Positions 36,203 through 45,212 are shown, counted from the stretch's first letter. The stretch is 64,000 nt of DNA from Micromonospora echinospora (GCF_900091495.1 NZ_LT607413.1:868001-932000), one strand, 5' to 3'. Notes: generated by a model not told the origin, from the letters alone. A program made the numbers and translations.

Positions 36203-36290
36203 TCGGCACCGGCCTGAGTGGCACCGGCCCGAGTGCGCGGCCGGGCCCAGGTCACCGCCGCCGACCGGGCGGATTCCAGGGGTCCTGCGG

Positions 36291-36803
36291 TCACCCTACC
36301 CCGGCGGTGAGGTCCAGCCGCCAGTCGTTCGAGCGCATCAACCGGCCCGGCGGGAACTCGAAGTCGGTCTCGCCGAGCAGGGTGAACCCCGCCTTGCGGC
36401 AGACCGCGTTCGACGCGGCGTTGTCGACCGAGGGGAAGGCGTGCGCGTGACGGTGCCGCCGCCGGGCGCGGGCCTGGGCCACGGCGGCGACGAGTGCCGC
36501 CGTGGCCAGACCCCTGCCCTGGTACGCCGGCAGGATCGACCAGCCCAGCTCGTACACCGTCGCGCCGCGCCACACGCGCTCCCAGTAGCCGACACTGCCG
36601 ACCGCCTCGCCCTCCGGCAGCCCGACCACCCGGAACATGCAGCCCGCGCCGGTGCCCCCGAAGTCGACGTACTTCCGGTGGCGGGCGAGGACCTTCTCCT
36701 CGCTTTCCGGACCGCCCAGATGTCGCTTCATCTCCGGCGTGTTGATCCGCCGCAGCAGGCCGAGGTCCCGCTCCTGCCACGGCTCGATCCGCACCAGGTC
36801 CAC
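36291..36803 (-). CDS. GNAT-family acetyltransferase
   Basis: 170 residues from GTG 36803, chosen because GGGAGGAG lies about seven bases upstream. The RimJ/RimL-like pattern is DLGLLRRINTPEMKRHLGGPES, YELGWSILPAYQGRGLATAAL (acetyl-CoA loop QGRGLA) and FPSVDNAASNAVCRKAGFTLLGE. It uses acetyl-CoA to modify an amino group of an unknown substrate. Confidence 0.9.
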   Translation of the reverse strand: MDLVRIEPWQERDLGLLRRINTPEMKRHLGGPESEEKVLARHRKYVDFGGTGAGCMFRVVGLPEGEAVGSVGYWERVWRGATVYELGWSILPAYQGRGLATAALVAAVAQARARRRHRHAHAFPSVDNAASNAVCRKAGFTLLGETDFEFPPGRLMRSNDWRLDLTAGVG

Positions 36804-36962
36804 CCCTGCTCCTCCCGTCGGGTTCGTCTCCCGACAGTGAAGCCCACTCCCCCGACAGGTTGGCGCCACCCCCGCGAACGGGAGCGGCACCATGGCGGTG
36901 AAGTCGTCCACCACGGCCGCACCGGTGGCGCCGTCCAGCTCGTCACCAGTCTGACGTGGACC

Positions 36963-36990
36963 GTGCCGCCCCTGCTCGCAAGGGCGGCAC
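36963..36990 (-). terminator. Hairpin after the three-repeat secreted protein
   Basis: GTGCCGCCC and GGGCGGCAC form 9-base arms around a 10-base loop, 20 bases beyond the stop of the minus-strand gene at 37011. Confidence 0.5.
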
Positions 36991-37010
36991 CAGATCCCCG
37001 AGAGCAGCCG

Positions 37011-37913
37011 TCAAAGGTTCGCGCAGATGGCATACGACCGGATGGTCCAGTCTTCGTCGAAGGGGCCCTGCTCGAATGCCCCGACGATGACGGACACGGG
37101 CGGGGTGACCGGGCCGCCGTTGGGGACGAAGTCGTCCACCAGCACCTCACCGAACGCGTTTCTCAGCTCGAACCCACCGCCGAGCAGCACCTTGCCGGGG
37201 AGACAGACCGCCACGATGTTGTTGAAGTTGTTCGAGTTGGGGACGCTGAGCGCTGTCGCCTGCACCAGCCCAGGAATCGGGTTCGCGCAGACGGCGTACA
37301 CGGTCGCCGACCACTCACCGAAGAAGGGGTCGGCCTCGTAGACCCCCAGCGTGACCGAGGTCGGCGGGTTGGCGAGCGTCCCGTTGGGCCGCAGGTCGTC
37401 CGCGATGCCCTTGCCGACGATCTCGTGCAGTTCGAAGCCGGAGCTGGTCAACACCTTGCCCGTCGGGCAGGTGGCGGTGACGGACTGGAAGTCGGCCGAG
37501 TCGTACGGGCTCGACACCGCTATGCGGACCAGCCCGGGAATCGGGTCCGCGCAGACCGCGTACGCCTTGACCATCCAGTTCTCTTCGAAATCGTCCACCT
37601 CGTACGCGCCCACGGTCACCGCGGTCGGGGGCGTGGTGGGGCTGCCGTTGATCCGGAAGTCGTCCACCGTCACCGCACCGTTTCCGCCAGCGATCTCGAA
37701 CCCCGTCCCGAGCAGCACTTTCCCGATCGGGCAGACAGCGGTGGCAGTCTGGAAGTTGGCAGAACTGTTGCCGCTGACCGCGGTCATCCTCATGAGACCG
37801 GGGATGGCGGCCGAGGCCGGGCTCGCCGGGATGGCCACCCCCGCCAGGGCAACGCCGAGCGCGAGGACGATCCCTCGGGCTCCAAACCGGCGGAACCGTG
37901 TCTGATCTGACAT
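37011..37913 (-). CDS. Secreted protein of three 86-residue repeats, function unknown
   Basis: 300 residues from ATG 37913. A signal peptide ends at PASA. The mature protein is three tandem copies of about 86 residues, each opening IPGL(M/V), then a NFQTATAVCPIGKVLLGTGFE-like segment, then VDDFRINGSPTTPPT and a closing YAVCA. Each repeat has two conserved cysteines (after AV/AT and in YAVCA), suggesting one disulfide per repeat and a beta-rich fold. I do not recognise a characterised family. It could be a surface or matrix-binding protein. Monocistronic, with a hairpin after it. Confidence 0.8.
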   Translation of the reverse strand: MSDQTRFRRFGARGIVLALGVALAGVAIPASPASAAIPGLMRMTAVSGNSSANFQTATAVCPIGKVLLGTGFEIAGGNGAVTVDDFRINGSPTTPPTAVTVGAYEVDDFEENWMVKAYAVCADPIPGLVRIAVSSPYDSADFQSVTATCPTGKVLTSSGFELHEIVGKGIADDLRPNGTLANPPTSVTLGVYEADPFFGEWSATVYAVCANPIPGLVQATALSVPNSNNFNNIVAVCLPGKVLLGGGFELRNAFGEVLVDDFVPNGGPVTPPVSVIVGAFEQGPFDEDWTIRSYAICANL

Positions 37914-38410
37914 CGTTGCTCCTTTTCGTCAGCCCGCTCGTGGCACCACGTGCCCCGGAAACCGGACTTGTTGGCTGACCCGATTACCGCGAGCAGTCGG
38001 ATGACCCGACGTCATTCGAGCCACGCCCTCACCAGGCAATCGACCGCTCCACCCTGGTCCGACACCACCCGCGTGTCGCACACCCGGCCCGGAAGCCGGA
38101 ACACTGGGTGGCCGCCCCCGCCCGGGGAGGTGAACTGGTAGCGACCACCGTGGTCATGGTCGCCCCGACGGCGTTCGACCTCGTCACCACGAGAACGCCC
38201 GGGGTTGACGACACCGTGTCGCCGGGGGACTACGCTCACTCACCCCGACGCCGCCATCCGTGACCGACCAGGCTCCACGCCGCTGGCGGGGCGGTATCTG
38301 GACGACAGCGGACGGACCGGCCCGGCTGTCCACGATCCGGCAGACCCGGGATGTCCTCCGTCCAGAAATTGGCACAGCTCGCGCGGTGTGCGTCCCCTAC
38401 GGTGGACGGA
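37914..38410. other. Divergent intergenic region
   Basis: 497 bases between the three-repeat protein and the flavoprotein. Short open frames here (for example 38012-38239 on the minus strand) have no ribosome site and no recognisable motif. I see no repeat or RNA gene. It presumably holds promoters for both neighbours. Confidence 0.5.
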
Positions 38411-38929
38411 ATGAGCCGCGCACCCGTGCTGCACCTGGTCGTCTCCGCCGCCGGCCCTGCCCGGGGGATCCCCGCCCTCGTCGACCTGCTGATCGCCGAC
38501 GGCTGGACGGTCTGCCTGATCCTCAGCCCGACTGCGGCGACCTGGCTCGACCGCGAAGCCCTCGCCGAGGCGACCGGCCACCCGGTCCGCGTCGAGTGGC
38601 GGCTCCCCGGCGACCCCGAGCCGCACCCCGTGGCCGACGCCGTCGCGGCCGTGCCGGCTACCTTCAACGTGATGAACAAGTGGGCGAACGGCATCAACGA
38701 CAATGTCGCCCTCGGCGTCCTCAACGGTGCGGTCGGCGCCGGCCTGCCGGTGCATGCCTTCCCGTACGTCGGCCGCGGCCTCGGCAACCACCCCGCTTAC
38801 GCCGGCAACCGCCGTTTGCTGGAGCAGGCCGGCGTGGTCGTCACCGACCTGCCCGACCCGGACCGGGAAGGCTGGCAACCGGTCGTCGACACCCTCCGCC
38901 CCACCCGCGTACGCCGCTCCGCCGGGTGA
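38411..38929 (+). CDS. Flavoprotein of the phosphopantothenoylcysteine-decarboxylase-like family
   Basis: 172 residues from ATG 38411; a poor purine-rich site (GGTGGA) precedes it. The HFCD-type flavin fold is shown by VLHLVVSAAGPARGIPALVDLLI, DGWTVCLILSPTAATWLD and ADAVAAVPATFNVMNKWANGINDN, where PATFN is the FMN-contact motif. Relatives include the decarboxylases of coenzyme A and lanthipeptide biosynthesis, but many actinomycete copies stand alone. A second, broken copy of the same family lies at 42586. Confidence 0.87.
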   Translation: MSRAPVLHLVVSAAGPARGIPALVDLLIADGWTVCLILSPTAATWLDREALAEATGHPVRVEWRLPGDPEPHPVADAVAAVPATFNVMNKWANGINDNVALGVLNGAVGAGLPVHAFPYVGRGLGNHPAYAGNRRLLEQAGVVVTDLPDPDREGWQPVVDTLRPTRVRRSAG

Positions 38930-38978
38930 TCGCGGCAACCCGCCGTCACGTCCAGGTCAGCGAGGAGGCGTCCCGCCC

Positions 38979-39431
38979 GTGTCCTACTCCCACCCCCGCT
39001 ACGAACCGATCATGGTGCCGCCCGCCAAGCCACGCAGATGGCGGATGTGGGGTGCAGCAGCCGCCAGCGCGCTGCTACTGGCCGTCGGACTGTTCACCGT
39101 CGGTCAAGGGCTGTACCTGAACGCGAACGGCATCACCACCCAGGCCGAGGTGGTAGAGGTGGATCTGGGCGGTCGCTCTGAGTTCGTACGGGTGCGGTTC
39201 AGCTCGGGACAGGAGACAAATCTCTGGGCCTGGACCGGATCTCCACAGGTCGGTACGACGGTGCCTGTGGTTCACCTCGAAGAACGGAACTGGGCGAAGG
39301 ACGCCCGTGTGTTCGCCCCGAAGTGGTTCCTCTGGTGGTCATTCGGTGGCGCGGTTCTCTCCGCCTTTTCAGTTCCCTGGGAGCGCCGCCGCTACGCTCA
39401 GCAGGAGCTGGCCAGGCGAAACGGGTGGTAG
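38979..39431 (+). CDS. DUF3592-like two-helix membrane protein
   Basis: 150 residues from GTG 38979, with GAGGAGG ten bases upstream. Membrane segments lie at about 24-45 (WGAAAASALLLAVGLFTVGQGLYL) and about 115-130 (WFLWWSFGGAVLSAFSV). Between them is a small beta domain (TTQAEVVEVDLGGRSEFVRVRF) as in DUF3592 proteins. Function unknown. It follows the flavoprotein by 49 bases and may be co-transcribed; a terminator follows. Confidence 0.75.
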   Translation: MSYSHPRYEPIMVPPAKPRRWRMWGAAAASALLLAVGLFTVGQGLYLNANGITTQAEVVEVDLGGRSEFVRVRFSSGQETNLWAWTGSPQVGTTVPVVHLEERNWAKDARVFAPKWFLWWSFGGAVLSAFSVPWERRRYAQQELARRNGW

Positions 39432-39480
39432 CTCCCCCAGCGGGCCTTCCCTCTGCCGCACGTTTTCATCACCAGCAGGT

Positions 39481-39516
39481 CTCTACACATGTCCCCGCGA
39501 CGTGTAGAGGGTTTTG
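39481..39516 (+). terminator. Intrinsic terminator with T-run
   Basis: CTCTACAC and GTGTAGAG arms, 13-base loop, then GGTTTTGC. It is one of the few hairpins here followed by a T-run, and it lies 50 bases after the DUF3592-like gene. Confidence 0.75.
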
Positions 39517-39546
39517 CTGTGAAGGTTGTGCGCCCCGAGCACGGCG

Positions 39547-40629
39547 TCAGTGGGCGTCGGGCAGGTGGATGCGGTGGGCAGGCACGCCGGCGGCGAGCAG
39601 CCGCAGTCGGCAGCCGGCGACCATGGCCGGTGGCCCGCAGACGTACACCTCCTGGCCGGGGCGGTGGTGCCGCAGGGCGACGGTCAGCGCGTCACCCTCC
39701 TCGTCGGGAGCGGCGAGCAGGTCGTGCGAGAAGGCCGGCCGGACGGTCAGCCAGTCGTACGCGCACTGGAGCTTGTCCAGGGCGACGGCGTCGTAGAGGT
39801 CGGCGAAGGCACGGGAGCCGACGATCAGGGTGACCGGTCGAGGGGCAGCGGCCGCCACCTGCTCGACCAGCGCACGGAGCGGGGCGAGTCCGGTGCCACC
39901 GGCGACGAGCAGCAACTCCCGGGGCGGGTCGGCGTCGAGGGTCAGGCCGGTGCCGTGCGGCGGGCCGAGCCGGAGCCGGTCGCCGGGGCGTACCTCGTGG
40001 ACCAGCGCGGGTGAGACGGTGCCGGCGGGGACGGCACGGACGTGCAGCTCGATCGTGCCGTCCGGGCGCGGCGCGTTGGCCGGTGAGTACCACCGCCAGA
40101 CGCCGGGCAACGCGTCGACGTTGACCGGGACCGCCTGGCCCGGCCGGACCGGCAGCGCCGACTGCGGTCGTACGGTGAGGATGGCGACGCCCTCGGCGGG
40201 GCGGTCGTGGCCGACGACCTCGGCGGACCACCACGCCGGCCCCTCCCCCGCCCGACCGGCGGCCTGGGCCACCGCCCGGATGGCCCGCCGGTAGGCCCGC
40301 GCCCAGCAGAGCCCGAGCGGTGGCCGCCACTGCGCGCGGAAGTGCCGGGCAACGGTGGCGACCAGGGCATCTCCGACGATCGACTCGTGGAACGGCCGTA
40401 GGCCGTGCTGGCGGTAGGCGTGGCCGAGCACGGTCAGCAGGGCCGCCCGCCCCGCCCGGTCGTCGGCCTCGACCGCCAACCGGCCGAGAGCGGCGAGGAA
40501 CGGCCCGGCCGCCGGTTCCGGGAGCAGGCCGGGTAGGCGTTCCTCGACCAGCTCGTGGAAGTGACGGACGGTCCGGTCGGCGTGCCGGAGGACGATCGTC
40601 CAGGACGGACCCAGGTCGACAGCGTTCAT
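39547..40629 (-). CDS. Flavohemoglobin-like NO dioxygenase/reductase
   Basis: 360 residues from ATG 40629, with GGAGGG seven bases upstream. The N-terminal 130 residues are a globin; the proximal His is expected at His75 in AYRQHGL, followed by FHESIVGDALV. The FAD domain (WRWYSPANAPRPDG, GDRLRLGPPHGT) and NAD domain (LLLVAGGTGLAPLRALVEQ, VYVCGPPAMV) follow. Flavohemoglobins oxidise NO to nitrate using O2 and NADH, which protects from nitrosative stress. It is somewhat shorter than Hmp (about 395). Divergent from the XRE gene with 239 bases between. Confidence 0.9.
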   Translation of the reverse strand: MNAVDLGPSWTIVLRHADRTVRHFHELVEERLPGLLPEPAAGPFLAALGRLAVEADDRAGRAALLTVLGHAYRQHGLRPFHESIVGDALVATVARHFRAQWRPPLGLCWARAYRRAIRAVAQAAGRAGEGPAWWSAEVVGHDRPAEGVAILTVRPQSALPVRPGQAVPVNVDALPGVWRWYSPANAPRPDGTIELHVRAVPAGTVSPALVHEVRPGDRLRLGPPHGTGLTLDADPPRELLLVAGGTGLAPLRALVEQVAAAAPRPVTLIVGSRAFADLYDAVALDKLQCAYDWLTVRPAFSHDLLAAPDEEGDALTVALRHHRPGQEVYVCGPPAMVAGCRLRLLAAGVPAHRIHLPDAH

Positions 40630-40868
40630 GTCATGCCCTCCGAGTCTTCGGGATCGGAACGGCACCGGGGCGGGCGGGGACGGCGGAACCGCGATCGGGG
40701 AAGACGCGCCGCCGGAGCCCGGCACCCGCCCCGGGCCATGCCTCCACCCTGGTCGCACAGAAAGACGGACGGGATGACTACGTACTGCACCTGCGCCGTA
40801 CCTGTCCGGAACCTCAGCGACTAGGCTGCCCGGTGACCGGTCCGAAGCGGAGATCGGAGGCCGAGCCC

Positions 40869-41924
40869 ATGACCACCGTCCAGACCTGGACCGGCCGTGA
40901 AACCCGCGCGCTACGGCACGCCCTCCGGATGAGCATCCGCGACTTCGCCGAGCACCTAGGCGTGAGCGAACGCACGGTCTCCAAGTGGGAGGCTGGCCGG
41001 GGAGAGATCCACCCTCGGCCGGAGATGCAATCGGCGCTCGACACCGCGCTGAGCCGGGCTCCAAACGACGCGGTGAGCCGCTTCGCGACGACCTTGGAGC
41101 AGGACGCTCCGCCAGGCGGGCACACCGGCGACACCTATCGAGTCGTGTCCCACAAGTTCATCCCGGCCTACGTTGGACCAGTAGCAGCCGCCCGGCTCGT
41201 TGAACTGCCGGTATTTGCTACGCGGCCACACGAATGGCTGGACGTCGCGGTGGGACGGGTGTCTCACGCCAACGGTCGGTGCACAGCTCACGTCTACGCC
41301 TGCGGAGTAGTGGTACTGCACGTCGAGCAGCACCTCACGCTGAAGAACCTGACGGCGCTGGCCACCTGGCGTTACACCACCTACGACCCCGACCGACAGT
41401 GGGCCGGGGACCGCCTCACGGCTCTCCTTGCCGCTTCCGGTGCAGACCACGCCGGAGGGCCCGAGTACCTACTGTCGATGTACACGGTCGAGGAACCAGC
41501 CTGGCGTGGCGATGAACTCGACAACGCCCTCCGCCTCATGTCGCTGCCATCGGTGCTGGTGAATCAGACCGTACCCACCGGGGCCACGCCGGCGGACGGT
41601 CACGTCGAGCGTCGGCTTCTCGCCGAGGGGTTCGAACAGCCGTCCCTGATCCCCTTCGGCACGCATGGTGTCTCGTTGGGCTACGCGAGCTGGTCCGGCG
41701 TGTCCTACTACCCGATAGAGCAGGAACGGAGCCTGCCCGTCGATGACCTCGTCTCCTGTGAGCTCGACGTTCAGATGCTCTGGACCTACTGCCGGCGCAT
41801 TCAGCGGGAGATCGAAGACGGAGGTGACCCGCTGATGCCGCCCGACTTCGGTTGGCGTTTTCTTCGAGCCGCCCATTCCGGCTCACCACCGCGCGAGCTC
41901 GGGAAACGGCGCAGCACTGCCTGA
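40869..41924 (+). CDS. XRE-type helix-turn-helix protein with a C-terminal sensor region
   Basis: 351 residues from ATG 40869, with GGAGG eight bases upstream. The N-terminal HTH (about 10-55) reads TRALRHALRMSIRDFAEHLG and VSERTVSKWEAG. The remaining 290 residues are an actinobacterial effector domain of unknown ligand, ending GGDPLMPPDFGWRFLRAA. Its stop overlaps the start of a 34-codon ORF (TGATG), which in turn overlaps the isochorismatase-like gene (ATGA), so all three are coupled. Codons are less GC-extreme than in the flanks, suggesting acquisition. Confidence 0.88.
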   Translation: MTTVQTWTGRETRALRHALRMSIRDFAEHLGVSERTVSKWEAGRGEIHPRPEMQSALDTALSRAPNDAVSRFATTLEQDAPPGGHTGDTYRVVSHKFIPAYVGPVAAARLVELPVFATRPHEWLDVAVGRVSHANGRCTAHVYACGVVVLHVEQHLTLKNLTALATWRYTTYDPDRQWAGDRLTALLAASGADHAGGPEYLLSMYTVEEPAWRGDELDNALRLMSLPSVLVNQTVPTGATPADGHVERRLLAEGFEQPSLIPFGTHGVSLGYASWSGVSYYPIEQERSLPVDDLVSCELDVQMLWTYCRRIQREIEDGGDPLMPPDFGWRFLRAAHSGSPPRELGKRRSTA

Positions 41925-42028
41925 TGCGCCAGGCGATACTGACGACAAGCGGGCTACCGGAGCGCTTGGAGCAGGCTCAGGCAGCACTTCGGGAGACCGA
42001 GATGGCACGGCCCGGGACATCGGTATGA
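41924..42028 (+). CDS. 34-residue coupled micro-ORF
   Basis: ATG 41924 shares its A with the XRE stop (TGATG) and its TGA at 42026-42028 overlaps the ATG of the next gene (ATGA). The peptide starts MRQAILTTSGLPERLEQAQA and ends MARPGTSV; its middle could form one amphipathic helix. It could be a true small protein or just a translational bridge. There is no independent ribosome site. Confidence 0.5.
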   Translation: MRQAILTTSGLPERLEQAQAALRETEMARPGTSV

Positions 42029-42564
42029 CGAACCGCCGACCCGCCCTGATCGTCATCGACATGCAGAACGGCTTCATCACCGCCCACAGCCGGCACGTCA
42101 TCCCGAAGGTCGTGGAGTTGGTCGAACGTTGGGAGGCCAAGGGACATCCCGTGGTCTTCACCCGGTACCGCAACTACGCTGGAAGCCCGTTCGAGCGACT
42201 CATCCACTGGGCGAAGCTTCAGGGCCCTCCCGAGACGGACATCGTGCCCGAGTTGGCGGAGCACGCCGGCCGAGCGCGAGCCGTCATCGACAAGACCATC
42301 TACTCGTACTTCAACGAGGACGGCACGGCGCTGGCAGCTCGGGAGTGCTGGACCGACCTGGTCTTCTGCGGCATCGACACGGAAAGCTGTGTGCTCAAGT
42401 CAGCGGTCGACGCGTTCGAGCGGGACCTCACGCCCTGGGTGGTGGTAGATGCGGCGGCAAGCCATGCCGGCCAGGCCACGCACGACGCCGGGTTGCTGGT
42501 GACCCGCCGTTTCATCGGGGGTGGACAGCTTGTGCGGTCCGAGGAACTACTCGCGACGCTCTGA
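42025..42564 (+). CDS. Isochorismatase-like cysteine hydrolase
   Basis: 179 residues from ATG 42025. The catalytic triad of the family is present: Asp in VIDMQNGF, Lys in DKTIYSYF, Cys in CGIDTESCV. Family members cut amide or vinyl-ether bonds (nicotinamidase, N-carbamoylsarcosine amidase, isochorismatase); the substrate is unknown. It is the third gene of the coupled XRE set. A decayed flavoprotein follows. Confidence 0.9.
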   Translation: MTNRRPALIVIDMQNGFITAHSRHVIPKVVELVERWEAKGHPVVFTRYRNYAGSPFERLIHWAKLQGPPETDIVPELAEHAGRARAVIDKTIYSYFNEDGTALAARECWTDLVFCGIDTESCVLKSAVDAFERDLTPWVVVDAAASHAGQATHDAGLLVTRRFIGGGQLVRSEELLATL

Positions 42565-42585
42565 TAGGTTCAGATGGCTGCTGGC

Positions 42586-42932
42586 ATGACGGAACGACCC
42601 CGGGTGGTGAGCCTGGTCGTGTCCGCCGCTCCCCTGCCCTCCGGATCGGCGAACTGGTCGACTTTTTCGTCGAAGCCGGCTGGACCGTTGCCATCACGGC
42701 GACACCCACTACTGCGACGTGGATCGACCGAGACGCCCTGGCGGCCCGGACCGGCCACCCGGTCCGCTACCAGTGGCGGATGCCGGGCGACCCCGAGGTA
42801 CACCCGAAGGCGGACGTGGTCGTGGTCGCCCCGGCCACGTTCAACCTGCTCAACAAGTTGGCACTCGGCATCAGTGACAACCTGGCGCTCGGCGTGCTGC
42901 ACGAGCTACTGGGGCTGGGTATGCCCGGAACG
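42586..42932 (+). pseudogene. Decayed flavoprotein (frameshifted, truncated)
   Basis: The N-terminus (TERPRVVSLVVSAAPLP) is in one frame and the remainder (RIGELVDFFVEAGWTVAITA, VVVVAPATFNLLNKLALGISDN) in the next. Aligned to the intact gene at 38411, about one base is missing or added near 42627-42640. Homology stops near the Gly-Met-Pro at about 42927, losing the last 40-50 residues. Confidence 0.8.
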
Positions 42933-42978
42933 ACGGCGGCACCTACCGATGGCAGGTCGTCACCGAGCTGCTGTCAGA

Positions 42979-43047
42979 GGCGACCCGCTGATGCCACCCG
43001 ACTTCGGGGCCGAGAAGCTACTCAGGATCCTGTGGGGGCGGCGGTGA
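42979..43047 (+). pseudogene. Relic of an XRE-protein C-terminus
   Basis: GGCGACCCGCTGATGCCACC and the following bases repeat the end of the gene at 40869 (GDPLMPPDFG in both) with one silent difference, then run on as AEKLLRILWGRR and stop. The stop overlaps the GTG of the next gene. It looks like the tail of a second XRE gene joined to the broken flavoprotein by a deletion. Confidence 0.6.
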
Positions 43048-43835
43048 CGAGTTACCGGGCACTGTTTCCGATCGCCGCCGAAGCGGTCGCCTGGGCAGCC
43101 GACATCATGCGGAGCCGCCCGCCTGGCACCCTCACCAGCAAGGGTGACCGGGACATCGCTTCGGACCTGGACTACGAGATCGAGCGTGGCCTCCGCGCTC
43201 GCCTGGGAGCCGCGACACCCGGCATCGGTTTCCTCGGGGAGGAGGAGGGCAGCACCGGTTCAGCGGAGGTGCGGTGGGTGCTCGACCCCATCGACGGCAC
43301 GGCCAACTTCGTGCGTGGCATCCCGCTCTGCGCGGTCTCCCTCGGCCTGCTGCACGGCACTGAAGCCGTACTCGGTGCCATCGAACTTCCCTTCCTGGGC
43401 AGCAGGTACACGGCCGCCAAGGGCGAGGGCGCATACGTCGATGGCATGCCGATCCGGGTGCGGGACACCCGCCTTCTGAGTCAGGCCATCGTCGCCATCG
43501 GCGACTACGCCGTAGGCCCCGGCGCAGCAGCGAAGAACCACCTCCGTCTCGCACTGACGGCCCACTTGGCTGAGACGGTGCAGCGGGTTCGGATGACCGG
43601 ATCGGCAGCCCTCGACCTGGCCTGGCTCGCTGAGGGCAAGCTCGATGCGGCGATCACCCTGTCGAACAACCCGTGGGACATGACAGCAGGGGTGGCGATT
43701 GCCCGGGAGGCGGGAGCAGCCGTCCGCGATCGCGATGGTGCGGAGCACCGCAGCGATTCGGCCATGACGATCGCGGTCGCGCCAGCCCTGGTCGAGACGA
43801 TTCTCAGCCTGATCGACGGTCCGGTCGCCGGTTAG
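43044..43835 (+). CDS. Inositol-monophosphatase-family phosphatase
   Basis: 263 residues from GTG 43044, overlapping the upstream stop as GTGA. The metal-site motifs of the family are present: GEEEGS, WVLDPIDGTANFVRG and WDMTAGVAIAREAGA. Enzymes of this fold remove phosphate from inositol phosphate, histidinol phosphate, fructose bisphosphate or PAP; the motif spacing best fits IMPase/HisN, but the substrate is open. It is convergent with the helicase at 43884. Confidence 0.9.
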   Translation: MTSYRALFPIAAEAVAWAADIMRSRPPGTLTSKGDRDIASDLDYEIERGLRARLGAATPGIGFLGEEEGSTGSAEVRWVLDPIDGTANFVRGIPLCAVSLGLLHGTEAVLGAIELPFLGSRYTAAKGEGAYVDGMPIRVRDTRLLSQAIVAIGDYAVGPGAAAKNHLRLALTAHLAETVQRVRMTGSAALDLAWLAEGKLDAAITLSNNPWDMTAGVAIAREAGAAVRDRDGAEHRSDSAMTIAVAPALVETILSLIDGPVAG

Positions 43836-43883
43836 CCCTGCGGTTCCGGCACCTGCGGTACCGGACAGTCGAGAGTCTCCCGG

Positions 43884-45212
43884 TCACGGGAGGGTTCGCC
43901 CGGCGGCTGACCGGGAGAGCACGGCGAGCATCGAGTGGTTGGCCTCCCAGCCGTCCGGGAACTTGATCGGGACGTTCAGGTGCACCGGTTCGCTCGACGG
44001 GTGGGCGTCGAGCAGCTCCGCGATCCCGGCCCGCGCCACCACGATGCAGGCGTGCCGGTGCCGGGACGTCAGCACGCAGAGCCGCCCCGACTCCAGATGG
44101 AACGCGGTCGCGTCCCGCCGTCCGGAGAGCGGGTGCAGCACGATCGTCACGTCGTACTCGCGGCCCTGGAGCCGGTTGGCGGTGTCGACGGTGATGCCCG
44201 CCCCGGCCTCGCCGAGTCGCGCGCGGATCGCCGCGACCTGGTCGCGGTGCGCGGCCCCGACGGCGATCCGGGACGCGTCGACCGGAGACGTCTCACCCGA
44301 CGAGTACGCCACCGCGCCGCGCTGGAGCACCCGCAGCGCCAGGGCAGCGCAGGCCGCTGCCGCCTCCCCGTCGGTCCGCACGGTGTGCCGGGCCGGCAGT
44401 TCGTAGAGCGCCCAGCCCGACGACGCGGCCAGCTCCACCGCCGCGTCGAGCGCGTCACCCGGTCCGGCCTCGATGAACGTCAGCACCCGGTCGTCCGGCC
44501 CGGTCCCGGCGCGGAACCCGGTGAACGGGTAGAACGCCGCCGCGACCACCGGGGCCGCCGAGGCGGGCAGCCGCCACGACACCGGCAGCCGGTGCACCGG
44601 CAGGTCGGGGTTGTGCCGCAGCAGCACCGCCACCGCGGACTGCATCGGATCCCAGGTCAGCCCGGTCCAGCGGGCGGTCTCGACGGTCGAGAACGGGTCG
44701 AGCTGCCCGGGATCCCCCACGAACAGGGCCCGCTCGAACCTGCCGGCCACGCGCAACAAGGCGTCCGACCGCATCTGGTACGCCTCGTCCACGATCGCCC
44801 AGGGCCACGAGCCGTCGGTGACGGTGGCCCACTTGGCGGCCGTACCGATGATGACGGCCGGACCGCCGAGGTCGGCGACCTTCGCGGCGACCCGGACCGT
44901 CTCGTGGGCCCGGATCCGCTCGGCCGGCCGGTAGTCGGCGGCCGACAGCCGGCCGATCGGCAGCTCGGGGGCCTTGCGGGCGAGCCGGTCGATCAGGTCG
45001 TCGACCTGCTCGTTGGTCTGCGCGATGATGATCAGCGGCTCGCCGGCCTCGGCCAGCTCGACGGCGGCGCGCACGACGAGGGTTGACTTACCGGCCCCGG
45101 GTGGCGAGTCGACCACCACGCCCCGGTGGTCGCCGGAACGCAGGTCGGCCAGGACAGCGGTGATCACCCGTTCCGCCTCGACCCCCGGCGGCAGATCCAG
45201 AGCAGTCCGCAT
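43884..45212 (-). CDS. Superfamily-1 DNA/RNA helicase-like ATPase
   Basis: 442 residues from ATG 45212. Helicase motifs in order: Walker A DSPPGAGKST (about 36-45), Ia IIIAQTNEQV, Walker B WAIVDEAYQM, III FVGDPGQLDPF, IV/V VDTANRLQGREYDVTIVLHP and VI-like LCVLTSRHRHACIVV. It is small for the family and has no nuclease domain, like the Dna2/Upf1-type helicases found as single genes in defence or DNA-repair islands. Arg of motif VI (usually TRAR) appears as SRHR. Role not established; divergent from the Mrr-like nuclease. Confidence 0.85.
   Translation of the reverse strand: MRTALDLPPGVEAERVITAVLADLRSGDHRGVVVDSPPGAGKSTLVVRAAVELAEAGEPLIIIAQTNEQVDDLIDRLARKAPELPIGRLSAADYRPAERIRAHETVRVAAKVADLGGPAVIIGTAAKWATVTDGSWPWAIVDEAYQMRSDALLRVAGRFERALFVGDPGQLDPFSTVETARWTGLTWDPMQSAVAVLLRHNPDLPVHRLPVSWRLPASAAPVVAAAFYPFTGFRAGTGPDDRVLTFIEAGPGDALDAAVELAASSGWALYELPARHTVRTDGEAAAACAALALRVLQRGAVAYSSGETSPVDASRIAVGAAHRDQVAAIRARLGEAGAGITVDTANRLQGREYDVTIVLHPLSGRRDATAFHLESGRLCVLTSRHRHACIVVARAGIAELLDAHPSSEPVHLNVPIKFPDGWEANHSMLAVLSRSAAGRTLP

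Noticed and set aside
38012..38239. Small minus-strand ORF in the gap before the flavoprotein
   Set aside because: It has no ribosome site and no motif, and its codon positions show no clear bias.
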